A DNA stretch of 64,000 nucleotides from Chloracidobacterium sp. (GTDB taxonomy: Bacteria > Acidobacteriota > Blastocatellia > Pyrinomonadales > Pyrinomonadaceae), in the NCBI GenBank assembly GCA_015075585.1, contig JABTUB010000001.1, positions 744,001 to 808,000 on the forward strand, written 5' to 3'. Under the pieces are notes generated by a model. The model was not told the DNA's origin and searched no databases. It saw nothing but the letters and a program-made list of their open reading frames with translations. Numbering within the stretch: the first letter of the stretch is position 1; every line of letters starts with the position of its first letter. Shown here in pieces: positions 8,992-17,455 of this stretch. The position numbers and the translations under genes were made by a program.

Positions 8992-11712
8992 CTACTTCGT
9001 GTCCATCCAGTTCGTGCCGGAGCCGATCTCGACGACGAGCGGTACGTCGAGCGTGGCGGCTGATTCCATCTCGCGCTTTACGATGTCGCAGGCGGCGGCG
9101 ACCTCGGCTTCAGGAGCTTCGAAGAGCAGTTCGTCGTGCACCTGCATTATCATACGCGTGCTCAGGCCGGCATCTTTTAATGCGTCGGCGACACGGATCA
9201 TCGCTATCTTTACGATATCGCTTGCGGTGCCCTGCATCGGCATATTTATCGCTTCACGCTCGGCACGTGAGCGGACAGTGAAATTACGGTCGTTTATGCC
9301 CGGAAAGTAGCGGCGGCGGCCAAAGATCGACGTTACATAGCCCTTTTCGCGTGCCTCATCAGGCGTGCGATCCATATAGGCACGTATGCCTTTATAAGTA
9401 GCGAAATAGTCGTCGATCACCTTGCGGGCCTCGGTACGGCTGATGCCTACGCGCGTCGAAAGTCCGTACGCCTCGACGGCGTACGCGATACCGAAATTGA
9501 CTATCTTGGCAAGACGGCGCTTCTCTTTCAGGTCCTTTTCGTCCTTTGCACCAAATACGAGCCGCGCCGTCTGCGCGTGTATGTCCTCGTTATTCTTAAA
9601 GGCTTCCAGCATCCGCTCGTCGCGCGTGATGTGTGCGAGTATGCGCAGTTCAAGCTGTGAATAGTCCGCAGATATAAGCCTGCAGCCGGTTTCGGGTATG
9701 AACGCACGCCTGATCTCGCGTCCGAGTTCGGTGCGTACCGGGATGTTCTGCAGGTTCGGCTCGGTGGATGATAAACGCCCCGTCGCGGCAACCGTCTGAT
9801 TAAGTGTGCCGTGTATGCGGCCGTCGTCGGCTATCAGTTTGGGCAGAGCATCGGCGTATGTCGCACGCAGCTTGTCCATCTCGCGGTAGTCGATCACGAG
9901 TTGTGCGATCTCGTAGGTTTGCGCGAGTTCGGCCAGTACCTCGTGGCTTGTCGAGATCTGGCCCGTCGCCGTCTTTCGGCCCGTCTCGATATTCAACTCG
10001 CCGAACACCTCGCCGACCTGCTTTGGCGAACCGATATTGAATTCGCGGCCGGCGATGGCGAATATCTTCTTGCTGAGTTCTGCGAGGTCGGTGCTTACTG
10101 TTTCGGAGAACTTTGTTAGGCTTTCGGCATCAACCTTCATTCCCGCAAGCTCGATATCCGCCAGCACGGGTATCAGAGGCATCTCAATGTCGAGATACAG
10201 CTTTTCTAGGTCGAGTTCACGCAGCTTGTGCCGCATGATCGGCAAAAGACGTGCGGTCAGGTCGGCCGCCTCCGCCGATCGAAATGCACGCTTGTCCCAG
10301 CCGTCAGGTATCGTCGCGGAAATGTCGGTTTCGGCGTACGCCTGTGCGAGAAGGCCTATCGAATAACTCGCTCTTGAAGCGTCAAGAAGGTAGCCGGCGA
10401 TGAGTATGTCATCGTTGATCGCGACAGATTCGATACCGAGTGCAAGCAGCGAACCTATCGCCAGCTTTTTATCGAACGTCGCCGCGCGGAGATATTTATT
10501 TGTAAAAATATCGCTTATGAATCGCTGCGCGACGGCGCTGCCGTCCTTAAAATTTAAAATATCAATATAGAACGCCTCGCCGCTGCCGAGACCTATGGCG
10601 ATGCCGAGCGGCGCGGCCTTGCCGTAGCAGCTTGTTTGGCCGCTGTCCGCAGGCTCGTTGATGCTGAAACTGTAAAACTCGGCCTCGAACAGCCTGCGTA
10701 TCAGTTTTTCAGCCGCCGGTTCGTCATCGATCAACCCGTAATGCGTCGTAATGCTTTCAGCCGCCGGAAGGCTGTCAAACAGGCCGCTCGAAACTGACGA
10801 AGGTTGTGCCGTGCCGTCCGCAAATTCTTTTGTAAGCGTGCGAAACTCAAGCTCACTGAAAAGCTGATGAGCCTTTGGCCTATCCGGCCCTTTATATGCG
10901 AGGGTGTCGAGGTCAAGTTCGATCGGCACCTCGCAATGGATGGTCGCGAGTTCGAGCGATCGGCGGACCTGTTCCGCATTGTTCTGCAGGCTCTCACGGT
11001 ATGTCTTGCGTTTGATCTGATCGGCGTTCGCTATCGCGGCTTCTGCCGAGCCAAATTCGAGCACGAGTTCGACGGCTCCTTTCGGCCCGATGCCCGGAGC
11101 ACCGGGAATATTATCGACCGCATCGCCCATCAAACCGAGCAGGTCAATGACCTTGTCCGGCGGCACGCCGAACTTATTCAAGACCCAAGCCTCATCGCAC
11201 CACTCGACCGGCGGCACGGGAACCTTGCGGCGAATGTTCGCGGCATTATTCCGCATGGCGATGATGTAAGGATCGCGTACGAGTTGGCAAAGGTCCTTAT
11301 CGTTCGACACGATAACGGCCTGCATCTTTTTCGTCGCTGCTTTCCGTGCCAATGTGCCGATGATGTCGTCGGCCTCGTAGCCGTCCATCTTCAAAATGGG
11401 AACGCCGAAAGCCTCGCAAACCCGTTCGATGTAAGGCAATTGAGCGGCGAGGTCTTCAGGCATAGCCTCGCGGTTCGCCTTATAGTCAGCATACGATTGG
11501 TGGCGGAATGTAGGTTCTTCCGTATCCCAAACAGCGGCGATGTATTCGGGTTTTTCATCATTAATGAGCTTGCGGAGCATGTTCGTGAATACGAATACAG
11601 CTTGCGTTACCTCGCCCTTGCTGTTGCGTAAAGGGTCTTGACGCATTCCCATAGGAGCAAAGAATGCCCTGTAAATATGCGACATCGCATCGATCAAGAA
11701 GACACGTTTCAT
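8992..11712 (-). CDS. polA: DNA polymerase I
   Basis: 906 aa, the usual size. The 5'-nuclease domain (about 1-290) begins FLIDAMSHIYRAFFAPM and keeps the acidic clusters (DGYEADDIIGTLA, NDKDLCQL, GLMGDAVDNIPGAPGIGPKGA). The polymerase domain has motif A (SADYSQLELRILAH), the O-helix (RRLAKIVNFGIAYAV) and motif C (MQVHDELLFE). The middle 3'-5' exonuclease-like domain appears degenerate: where E. coli has DTET, this protein reads FSINEPAD, so the two first metal ligands are missing. It fills gaps in repair and Okazaki processing. The ATG at 11712 gives a canonical MKRVFLIDA start. Confidence 0.95.
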   Translation of the reverse strand: MKRVFLIDAMSHIYRAFFAPMGMRQDPLRNSKGEVTQAVFVFTNMLRKLINDEKPEYIAAVWDTEEPTFRHQSYADYKANREAMPEDLAAQLPYIERVCEAFGVPILKMDGYEADDIIGTLARKAATKKMQAVIVSNDKDLCQLVRDPYIIAMRNNAANIRRKVPVPPVEWCDEAWVLNKFGVPPDKVIDLLGLMGDAVDNIPGAPGIGPKGAVELVLEFGSAEAAIANADQIKRKTYRESLQNNAEQVRRSLELATIHCEVPIELDLDTLAYKGPDRPKAHQLFSELEFRTLTKEFADGTAQPSSVSSGLFDSLPAAESITTHYGLIDDEPAAEKLIRRLFEAEFYSFSINEPADSGQTSCYGKAAPLGIAIGLGSGEAFYIDILNFKDGSAVAQRFISDIFTNKYLRAATFDKKLAIGSLLALGIESVAINDDILIAGYLLDASRASYSIGLLAQAYAETDISATIPDGWDKRAFRSAEAADLTARLLPIMRHKLRELDLEKLYLDIEMPLIPVLADIELAGMKVDAESLTKFSETVSTDLAELSKKIFAIAGREFNIGSPKQVGEVFGELNIETGRKTATGQISTSHEVLAELAQTYEIAQLVIDYREMDKLRATYADALPKLIADDGRIHGTLNQTVAATGRLSSTEPNLQNIPVRTELGREIRRAFIPETGCRLISADYSQLELRILAHITRDERMLEAFKNNEDIHAQTARLVFGAKDEKDLKEKRRLAKIVNFGIAYAVEAYGLSTRVGISRTEARKVIDDYFATYKGIRAYMDRTPDEAREKGYVTSIFGRRRYFPGINDRNFTVRSRAEREAINMPMQGTASDIVKIAMIRVADALKDAGLSTRMIMQVHDELLFEAPEAEVAAACDIVKREMESAATLDVPLVVEIGSGTNWMDTK

Positions 11713-11775
11713 TTATGGCGATTTTAGCAGAAATTATCCGCGGCGGCAGAATGGACCGCTCACTGTGCGCGATGG

Positions 11776-11804
11776 TTGACAACGAATTTTACGTCCGATA
11801 TTCT
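11776..11804 (+). promoter_or_regulatory. Sigma-70-type promoter of tRNA-Glu
   Basis: Perfect -35 TTGACA (11776-11781), 17-nt spacer, -10 TATTCT (11799-11804). The predicted start near 11811 lies about 28 nt upstream of the mature tRNA 5' end. Confidence 0.75.
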
Positions 11805-11838
11805 TATCGTTCGCCTTCTGGGGCGGGCAGATAATTAT

Positions 11839-11913
11839 GTCCGGTTCGTCTAGGGGTTAGGACACCGCCCTTTCACGGCGGCAACACGGGTTCAAATCCC
11901 GTACCGGATACCA
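11839..11913 (+). tRNA. tRNA-Glu (anticodon TTC)
   Basis: Cloverleaf read by eye: acceptor GTCCGGT (11839-11845) with ACCGGAT (11903-11909), including one terminal G-T pair; anticodon stem CCGCC/GGCGG around loop CTTTCAC with anticodon TTC at 11872-11874; T-arm ACGGG-TTCAAAT-CCCGT. The D-arm GTCTAGGGGTTAGGAC is typical of tRNA-Glu. Discriminator A at 11910, and CCA is encoded at 11911-11913. Own promoter upstream and terminator downstream, so it is a single-tRNA transcript. Confidence 0.96.
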
Positions 11914-11951
11914 TCTTAGCCTGTGTGTTCTGCATCAAATGAACACGATGG

Positions 11952-11984
11952 ATTCGCTTCGGAACCGAAGCGAATTTTTGTTTT
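11952..11984 (+). terminator. Terminator of the tRNA-Glu transcript
   Basis: Stem ATTCGCTTCG (11952-11961) with CGAAGCGAAT (11966-11975), loop GAAC, followed by TTTTGTTTT. The tail ends just before the ribosome site (AGGAG, about 11985) of the next gene. Confidence 0.9.
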
Positions 11985-11995
11985 AGGAGAAGCTG

Positions 11996-13789
11996 ATGTT
12001 GCAACGCTCGTTATTGTGCCTGACCTTACTGCTCGTTGTCGCTGCCGGCGCACGGGCGCAGACGGATGTCGCATTAGTGCTGCCGTTCGAGAACACGTCG
12101 TCGCGTTCGGAATTTAATTGGGTGGGCGAGAGCTTTGCGGATTCGCTCAGCGACCTTCTGCGGGTGCCGGGCCTTAATGTTGTTACGAATGAAGAGCGTA
12201 AACTTATCCAGCAGCGGCTGCGAATACCTCTCACGGCTTTGCCGAGCCTTGCGACGTCGCTGAAACTCGCCCGCGAAGCGAACGCAACGATCCTTATCTC
12301 AGGCCAATATAATGTTGAACCATCGCCGAATGATATGGCCGCCGCCATCATCGTTACGGCAAAGGTCGTGCGTGTGAATGAGGGCCGTTTTTTGAGCGAG
12401 GAAATGCCCGACGGAAGCCGTGTTACACGGGATATCAGGGTCAGTGATGCCTTGGGCAACCTTCAGACCATCCAAGGGCAGATCGCATATCAGATACTTT
12501 ATCAACGCGATAAATCATTGCCGTACTCACAGAACGATATGATAACCGCGGCGACAAAGGTGCCCGCGCGTGCATTCGAGGCATATACAAAAGGCCTTTT
12601 AACGCCGATATCACAGATCGATGTGCGTGAGAATTACTTCCGCAACGCGGTGCGTCTTTACAGCGAGGCGACATCGGGCGGCGTTTACAGCGAGGCCGAT
12701 CTCGAACTTGGCCATATAAATATGGGCCGCCGAAAGGTCAACGAGGCGATCGACGCTTTCGAGCAGGTCATTACCGCTCATAATCGCTGCGTGGACAGGG
12801 CCAAACAGGAAAGCAAGGCTCCGAATTGCCGCGACGAGATGTATGCCGAAGCGTCTTTTTATATCGGTATTTTGCAGTGGCAGCAGGGTAATTATGAATC
12901 TGCTTTGGCAACGCTGCGGCCGCTCGCCGACGATCTCAAGCTGACGAGCATTTATAACGCACTCGGGGCGATCGCGATACAGGCTTCGCGTACCGAGAAA
13001 AAGAACCCAGGCAAGGCCGCCGCTCTTCAAACCGAAGGACTCGAACTGCTGAAAAGGGCCGCGGACTCAACGCCTGATGATGCGAACATACATTTCAACT
13101 ACGCAGCAGCACTGTTTCTGGCCGGAAATATGGCAGATGCGGCGCCTGAATTTCGGCAGGCGATCTCTGCCGCACCGCGCGACGGCGAGGCTTACTTTAT
13201 GTTGTCCAAGGCGTTAGAGGCGATCAAAGACCCGCTTGCCAAGGATATGGACAATGAGGCCCGCAAATATCTGACGGCGAATAACCGCTATGCTACTCTC
13301 GAACGCGAATGGCAACGCTCAAAGACGATAGCCAATCTCGCGTTGCGTGTTGAGGTGCCGCTGAGAAAGGATTTTGTAAGCGTCATAATGAGCCGAAGCT
13401 ATGGTGCCGCCGCGGCAAAGGCGCAGGTCACCGAGACCGACGATCTGCTTACGACCGCACGTGCACAAGTCAAAGCCGGACAGGACGATGATGCAATGGC
13501 GACGCTGCGCCGCATCCTCGCGAGCGAACCAATGTCGGCAGAGAGTTATCTGTTGCTCGGCAAGATCCACCTGCGACGCGGCGACCTCGAACAGGCGATA
13601 TCGTCGTTCAAGACATCGATCTTCTGGGACAATCGTATGATCGAGGCACATGTCGCGCTAGGCAAGATCTATGTCGAGAAAGGCGATTGTCTTCAGGCAA
13701 AGAACTATACCGCATCGGCACTCGACATCAATTCTGAAGATCCGGATGCCATCGCATTACAAAGACTGTCAGAAAGATGCTCGAAATGA
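11996..13789 (+). CDS. Exported TPR protein with a TolB/FlgO-like N-terminal domain
   Basis: 597 aa. Signal peptide with hydrophobic core LLCLTLLLVVAAGARA. Residues about 22-170 (ALVLPFENTSSRSEFNWVGE, then ESFADSLSDLL, NATILISGQY, RDIRVSDALGNLQTIQGQIA) resemble the periplasmic FlgO/TolB-N/CsgG-like fold often placed before TPRs. From about 200 to the end there are several TPR units (YMLSKALEA, SYLLLGKIHLRRGDLEQAISSF, AHVALGKIYVEKGDC). TTAGGAG about 6 nt before the ATG fixes the start. It probably acts as a periplasmic scaffold; the partner is unknown. It follows the tRNA terminator and no operon partner follows. Confidence 0.75.
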   Translation: MLQRSLLCLTLLLVVAAGARAQTDVALVLPFENTSSRSEFNWVGESFADSLSDLLRVPGLNVVTNEERKLIQQRLRIPLTALPSLATSLKLAREANATILISGQYNVEPSPNDMAAAIIVTAKVVRVNEGRFLSEEMPDGSRVTRDIRVSDALGNLQTIQGQIAYQILYQRDKSLPYSQNDMITAATKVPARAFEAYTKGLLTPISQIDVRENYFRNAVRLYSEATSGGVYSEADLELGHINMGRRKVNEAIDAFEQVITAHNRCVDRAKQESKAPNCRDEMYAEASFYIGILQWQQGNYESALATLRPLADDLKLTSIYNALGAIAIQASRTEKKNPGKAAALQTEGLELLKRAADSTPDDANIHFNYAAALFLAGNMADAAPEFRQAISAAPRDGEAYFMLSKALEAIKDPLAKDMDNEARKYLTANNRYATLEREWQRSKTIANLALRVEVPLRKDFVSVIMSRSYGAAAAKAQVTETDDLLTTARAQVKAGQDDDAMATLRRILASEPMSAESYLLLGKIHLRRGDLEQAISSFKTSIFWDNRMIEAHVALGKIYVEKGDCLQAKNYTASALDINSEDPDAIALQRLSERCSK

Positions 13790-13934
13790 GTAATTGGTAT
13801 GCGGCGGAAGGTATCATCTAGTTATAATCCGGAGGAATTCCAAAAAATTTCACATGGTAAAATCGCTTATTCCATAAGGAGTTAGCCCTCTGGTAGAGTA
13901 TCTCTAAATAATTTTCCAACGATCTTGCAGAACT

Positions 13935-13951
13935 TTGGCACGCTAAGTGCT
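13935..13951 (+). promoter_or_regulatory. Candidate sigma-54 promoter without a protein gene close downstream
   Basis: TTGGCACG-N4-GTGCT: the -24 block is a perfect match to TTGGCACG, with GG at 13937-13938 and GC at 13949-13950, exactly ten bases apart. Only the -12 T is off (GTGC instead of TTGC). Transcription would begin near 13961. The next protein gene, lnt, starts 415 nt later. Confidence 0.4.
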
Positions 13952-14036
13952 AAGTAGAGGGTGGCTAGCTTGATGACAGTCATCAAGACCCCGCCGCCAC
14001 CACTACTCCGAGCGCGGTTTGCCACTGTGCTTGTAC

Positions 14037-14064
14037 ACCTTCCGAGCGTTCCTTCAGTTGTCCT
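14037..14064. repeat. Copy 1 of a dispersed 28-nt repeat
   Basis: Begins ACCTTCCGAGCGTT and matches 23002-23029 at 26 of 28 positions, same orientation. Both copies lie in intergenic DNA. Confidence 0.6.
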
Positions 14065-14071
14065 TCCTTTA

Positions 14072-14102
14072 CAGGCTCGGCCGATCTAAACGGCCGGGCC
14101 TG
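14072..14102 (+). terminator. Strong 12-bp hairpin, possible terminator of a small RNA
   Basis: CAGGCTCGGCCG (14072-14083) pairs with CGGCCGGGCCTG (14091-14102), one T-G wobble, loop ATCTAAA. It is followed by CCTTACTTTACTT, a broken T-tract, so termination would be moderate. Confidence 0.5.
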
Positions 14103-14376
14103 CCTTACTTTACTTGCATTTATTGATAAAAAGGCGGTTCTGCGGCATTTTCGTTCAGTTTGAGTGAACGTGTGGAAAGGTGCGGACAGTGATGCGTTCA
14201 AGTTGACCGTATTTAGCTCGCTGTTCGTGCCGTGATGACAGATCGCGGCAGTCCGGAGTGACAAATTTTGTTTCTAAATGAACGATTACGGTCAGAATGA
14301 ACGGTCTGCGACGGTGATATAGCATTTGAGCGGTGAAATTACGGTGCGGACGCGCCGTTGATGTTAATATATTGAG

Positions 14377-16272
14377 GTGTTTCAGGCACCTCGCCGACGG
14401 TTTCTTCCTTCGTGGCAAAGCGCGCTGATGGCGATCGCCGGCGCGGGTCTGCTTATCCTTGCGTTCCCGGATTTTGATCAATGGTACTTAGCATGGTTCG
14501 CGCTTGTGCCGCTGATGTACGCTGTTGAGCGTGAGAAAGCATCGGCACCCGCTTCGTTCCTAACGGGTTGGCTGTTCGGGACGCTGTTTTTCTTCGGCTC
14601 GTGCTGGTGGCTGACCTATGCTCCGATACACTACGCGGGCTTTCCGGTGTGGCTGGCGTACTTTTTGCTGCTTTGCGTGTGTCTGCTCGTCGGGCTGTTT
14701 CCGGCATTGTTTGCCGGAATTCTATCGCTGCTGGTGCGACGCTTCGGTGATCGGGCATACCTCGCGGCTCCGTTCCTATGGGTATTTACTGAATTTCTGC
14801 GCTACTGGCTGACCGGAAATAATTGGAATGCGGTTGGATATTCGCAGGCATTTACATGGTTTACAGAGCAGGGTTTATTGCCGGCTCAAGTCGGGGGAGT
14901 GTATTTAGTTGGGTTCTCAATTCTAGTTTTCAATTTACTCTTTGCGAGTGTTTTTTTGGCGAGAAGGAAGGTTCGTAACATTCAACAAAGTCGCGAAACG
15001 ATTCCCGTCATAGATGAAAGTGACATAGTGACTCTCGGGTTATCGACTGAGACTGTCAAGTCGGACGATGTTATAGAACGATCTGACCCGAATTCAGCGA
15101 TTGAACTAAGCAGTACCACATATCTTTTCCCAATAATCGGGGTTGTTTTCCTTTTTTTACACGTCTTGGGTGACTACGGAAAAGCGTCGAAGGTATTTAG
15201 GATCAGGAATATCAGAACTCTGTTGGCGATCTTGCTTGTGCCTACGGTATTTTCCTTTTTCGTATGGATCGTTACGATAGTGCCGAACTTTTCCTACGGA
15301 AGGTTCCCTAACGGGGATACTTTCATAATAGCCGTCCAACCAAATGTGCCGATGAGCGGCCTAGATCAATCAAAGTTCGAATTATTTCGCGACAAACAGA
15401 TCGAGAGTTCAAGATCAGCCTTCGAGAAGGATCTTGCCCGGTATGAAGCTAACGATTTGGGAATGTTGGATAATATCTATGATGAGAGCGATGCGGAGTT
15501 CTACCGCGAAATTTACGCGAAGAAGCCGAAGATCGTTGTTTTGCCCGAATCGCCGATGAACTTTATGTACACCGATGATCGTGAATTTCGGCGGTTCATA
15601 GGTGATTTCGCCCGCGAGAACAATGTGAGCGTCCTGTTCAATTCAGCGGAGCCCGAGCCTAACGGCACGCAATATTACAACTCGGCCGTTCTCGTTGGCC
15701 CGGACGGCCTCAAGGCAGCACAATATAACAAGATATATCTGCTGCCGTTCGGCGAAAGTGTGCCGCCGCCACTTGAAGGGATACTGCGAGGCTTTGTAGG
15801 AAATTTCGCATACGGCCGCGATCACGATCTTGTACCGGTCGGGGACGCCAAGGCCGGCATAATGATCTGCTTTGAGTCGCACTTCGGCGCACTTTCGCGG
15901 CAATTCGTACTTAACGGTGCCGATGTCCTTATAGAGATGACAAATGACGGTTATCTCGGCCCGACGCCTGTGCTTCGGCAGCATCTTGCGAATGCGGTCT
16001 TTCGTGCCGTCGAGACGAACCGTCCGGTCATACGCGTAACGAATGTCGGCATCACGGCTTACATAAACGAACGCGGCCGGGTACTCGATGAAGCTCCGAC
16101 ATACCAAGAGGCTACGCGTGTATGGAGTGTTTCAAAGAGCGACGGCTCGCAGACCTTCTATGTGAAATACGGCGATTGGTTCGCGTGGCTGTGCACGGCG
16201 GTGACGTTGGCCATGCTTTTGATGTGCTTTTGGCGAAAGAGGCCGGAGCCGGTCGAAGCTGTCCGTTCCTAG
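14377..16272 (+). CDS. lnt: Apolipoprotein N-acyltransferase with an atypical insertion
   Basis: 631 aa, over 100 longer than the usual 500-520. Inner-membrane enzyme that adds the third acyl chain to lipoproteins. The N-terminal half has several membrane helices; the nitrilase-like domain carries the triad E391 (VVLPESPMNF), K452 (YNKIYLLPFGE) and C498 (IMICFESHFG); a final helix is at 605-622. Residues about 190-310 hold an insertion: a hydrophilic stretch (VIDESDIVTLGLSTETVK) and what looks like an extra membrane helix (YLFPIIGVVFLFLHVL), encoded by DNA visibly richer in A+T than the rest of the gene. GTG start at 14377; no strong ribosome site is seen, and a later ATG near 14427 is possible. 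Confidence 0.9.
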   Translation: MFQAPRRRFLPSWQSALMAIAGAGLLILAFPDFDQWYLAWFALVPLMYAVEREKASAPASFLTGWLFGTLFFFGSCWWLTYAPIHYAGFPVWLAYFLLLCVCLLVGLFPALFAGILSLLVRRFGDRAYLAAPFLWVFTEFLRYWLTGNNWNAVGYSQAFTWFTEQGLLPAQVGGVYLVGFSILVFNLLFASVFLARRKVRNIQQSRETIPVIDESDIVTLGLSTETVKSDDVIERSDPNSAIELSSTTYLFPIIGVVFLFLHVLGDYGKASKVFRIRNIRTLLAILLVPTVFSFFVWIVTIVPNFSYGRFPNGDTFIIAVQPNVPMSGLDQSKFELFRDKQIESSRSAFEKDLARYEANDLGMLDNIYDESDAEFYREIYAKKPKIVVLPESPMNFMYTDDREFRRFIGDFARENNVSVLFNSAEPEPNGTQYYNSAVLVGPDGLKAAQYNKIYLLPFGESVPPPLEGILRGFVGNFAYGRDHDLVPVGDAKAGIMICFESHFGALSRQFVLNGADVLIEMTNDGYLGPTPVLRQHLANAVFRAVETNRPVIRVTNVGITAYINERGRVLDEAPTYQEATRVWSVSKSDGSQTFYVKYGDWFAWLCTAVTLAMLLMCFWRKRPEPVEAVRS

Positions 16273-16326
16273 CAACAGCATCTGAGGCACTCTGCGATCG
16301 GGGCATTGGCGTGTAGAATATCATCA

Positions 16327-17437
16327 ATGGAACTTACGGACCTGCAGACAAAATTCGAAGTGATCAAAGAAAAAGTTACCCAACTTGGGAGGTTTCTTTG
16401 ACGCGCCAAAAAAACAAGCGGAACTAGAAAAACTCGAGCAGCAGATATCTGCATCCGGTTTTTGGGACGACAACGAAGCGGCCCAAAAGGTTGTGCAGGA
16501 ACGTTCGCGTATTGAAAAGGCACTTGAGCGGCAGAAGCGTTTTGATACCGGCGTATCTGATGCGGATGTGCTTTTTGAATTCGCGGCCGAGGACGGTGAT
16601 TCGGCTATCGAGCTTGAAGCATTGCTGGAGCGTCTCGAAAAGGAGGTTACGGCCGCCGAGGTCGAATCGCTCCTGTCGGGCGAGACCGATGCGAATAATG
16701 CCATTTGCTCGCTGCAGGCAGGTGCGGGCGGGACCGATGCTCAGGATTTTTGCCAAATGCTCCTGCGGATGTATCTGCGTTGGTGTGAGAAACGCGGTTT
16801 CAAGGCCGAGATACTCGATGAACAAGCGGGCAGCGAGGCAGGGCTTAAGTCGGCGACATTCCGCGTAGAAGGCGAGTATGCCTACGGCCTTCTTGCTGCT
16901 GAAGCGGGCGTCCACCGGCTTGTGCGTATCTCGCCGTTCAATTCGGGCGGCAGCCGCGAGACGTCGTTCGCATCGATGTTCGTAAGTCCTGAGATAGACG
17001 AGAATATCGAGGTCAAGATCGAGGATAAGGACCTCAGAGTGGATACGTACCGCTCAACCGGTGCAGGCGGCCAGCACGTCAACACGACCGATTCGGCAGT
17101 GAGAATTACGCATCTTCCTACGGGAATTGTGGTAACTTGTCAGAACCAGCGGTCGCAGATCCAGAATCGAGCCGTTGCGATGCAGGTACTGCGCTCGAAG
17201 CTGTACGAACTCGAACTGGAAAAACGCCGCGAGGGTGCCGCCGAGCTTGAAGCCGGCAAGATGGACATTTCATTCGGCTCGCAGATACGCAATTATGTGC
17301 TGCATCCGTACCGTCTGGTCAAGGACACTCGTACAAAGCACGAGACGTCGGACGTCGATTCGGTTCTGGACGGTGAGCTGGACGATTTCATTCAGGAATT
17401 TTTGGTTTACAAGAAAGGTGAGGCTCCGGCCGTATAG
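16327..17437 (+). CDS. prfB: Peptide chain release factor 2 (programmed +1 frameshift)
   Basis: The gene is split in two frames. Codons from ATG 16327 run to CTT-TGA at 16396-16401; slippage +1 at CTT lets the ribosome read GAC from 16400 onward, giving about 369 aa, the normal RF2 length. The site has the classic parts: internal Shine-Dalgarno-like GGGAGG (16387-16392) just before CTTTGAC. RF2 decodes UGA/UAA, and the in-frame TGA makes its own synthesis self-regulated. Downstream are the SPF motif (RISPFNSGG) and the catalytic GGQ loop (STGAGGQHVN). A reading that begins at 16385 misses the true N-terminus. Followed after 18 nt by ftsK. Confidence 0.95.
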
Positions 17438-17455
17438 CAGTACCGCACACATAGG

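Larger units (their letters stand above)
13790..14376. other. Gene-free 587-nt region with promoter-like and hairpin elements
   Basis: No convincing ORF on either strand; a minus-strand open frame of 93 codons here has no ribosome site and looks like chance. The region holds a sigma-54-type element (13935-13951), a 28-nt repeat shared with 23002-23029 (14037-14064) and a strong 12-bp hairpin (14072-14102). Base composition drops from 13830 to 13930. It may encode a small RNA of about 140 nt, or simply be decayed sequence upstream of lnt. Confidence 0.5.

Noticed and set aside
10804..11631. A 275-codon open frame opposite polA
   Set aside because: Antisense to the conserved 5'-nuclease domain of polA; no motif of its own.
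13983..14264. A 93-codon minus-strand frame in the gene-free region
   Set aside because: No ribosome site, rare codons, and its LKERSEG stretch comes from the dispersed repeat, which is found outside genes elsewhere.
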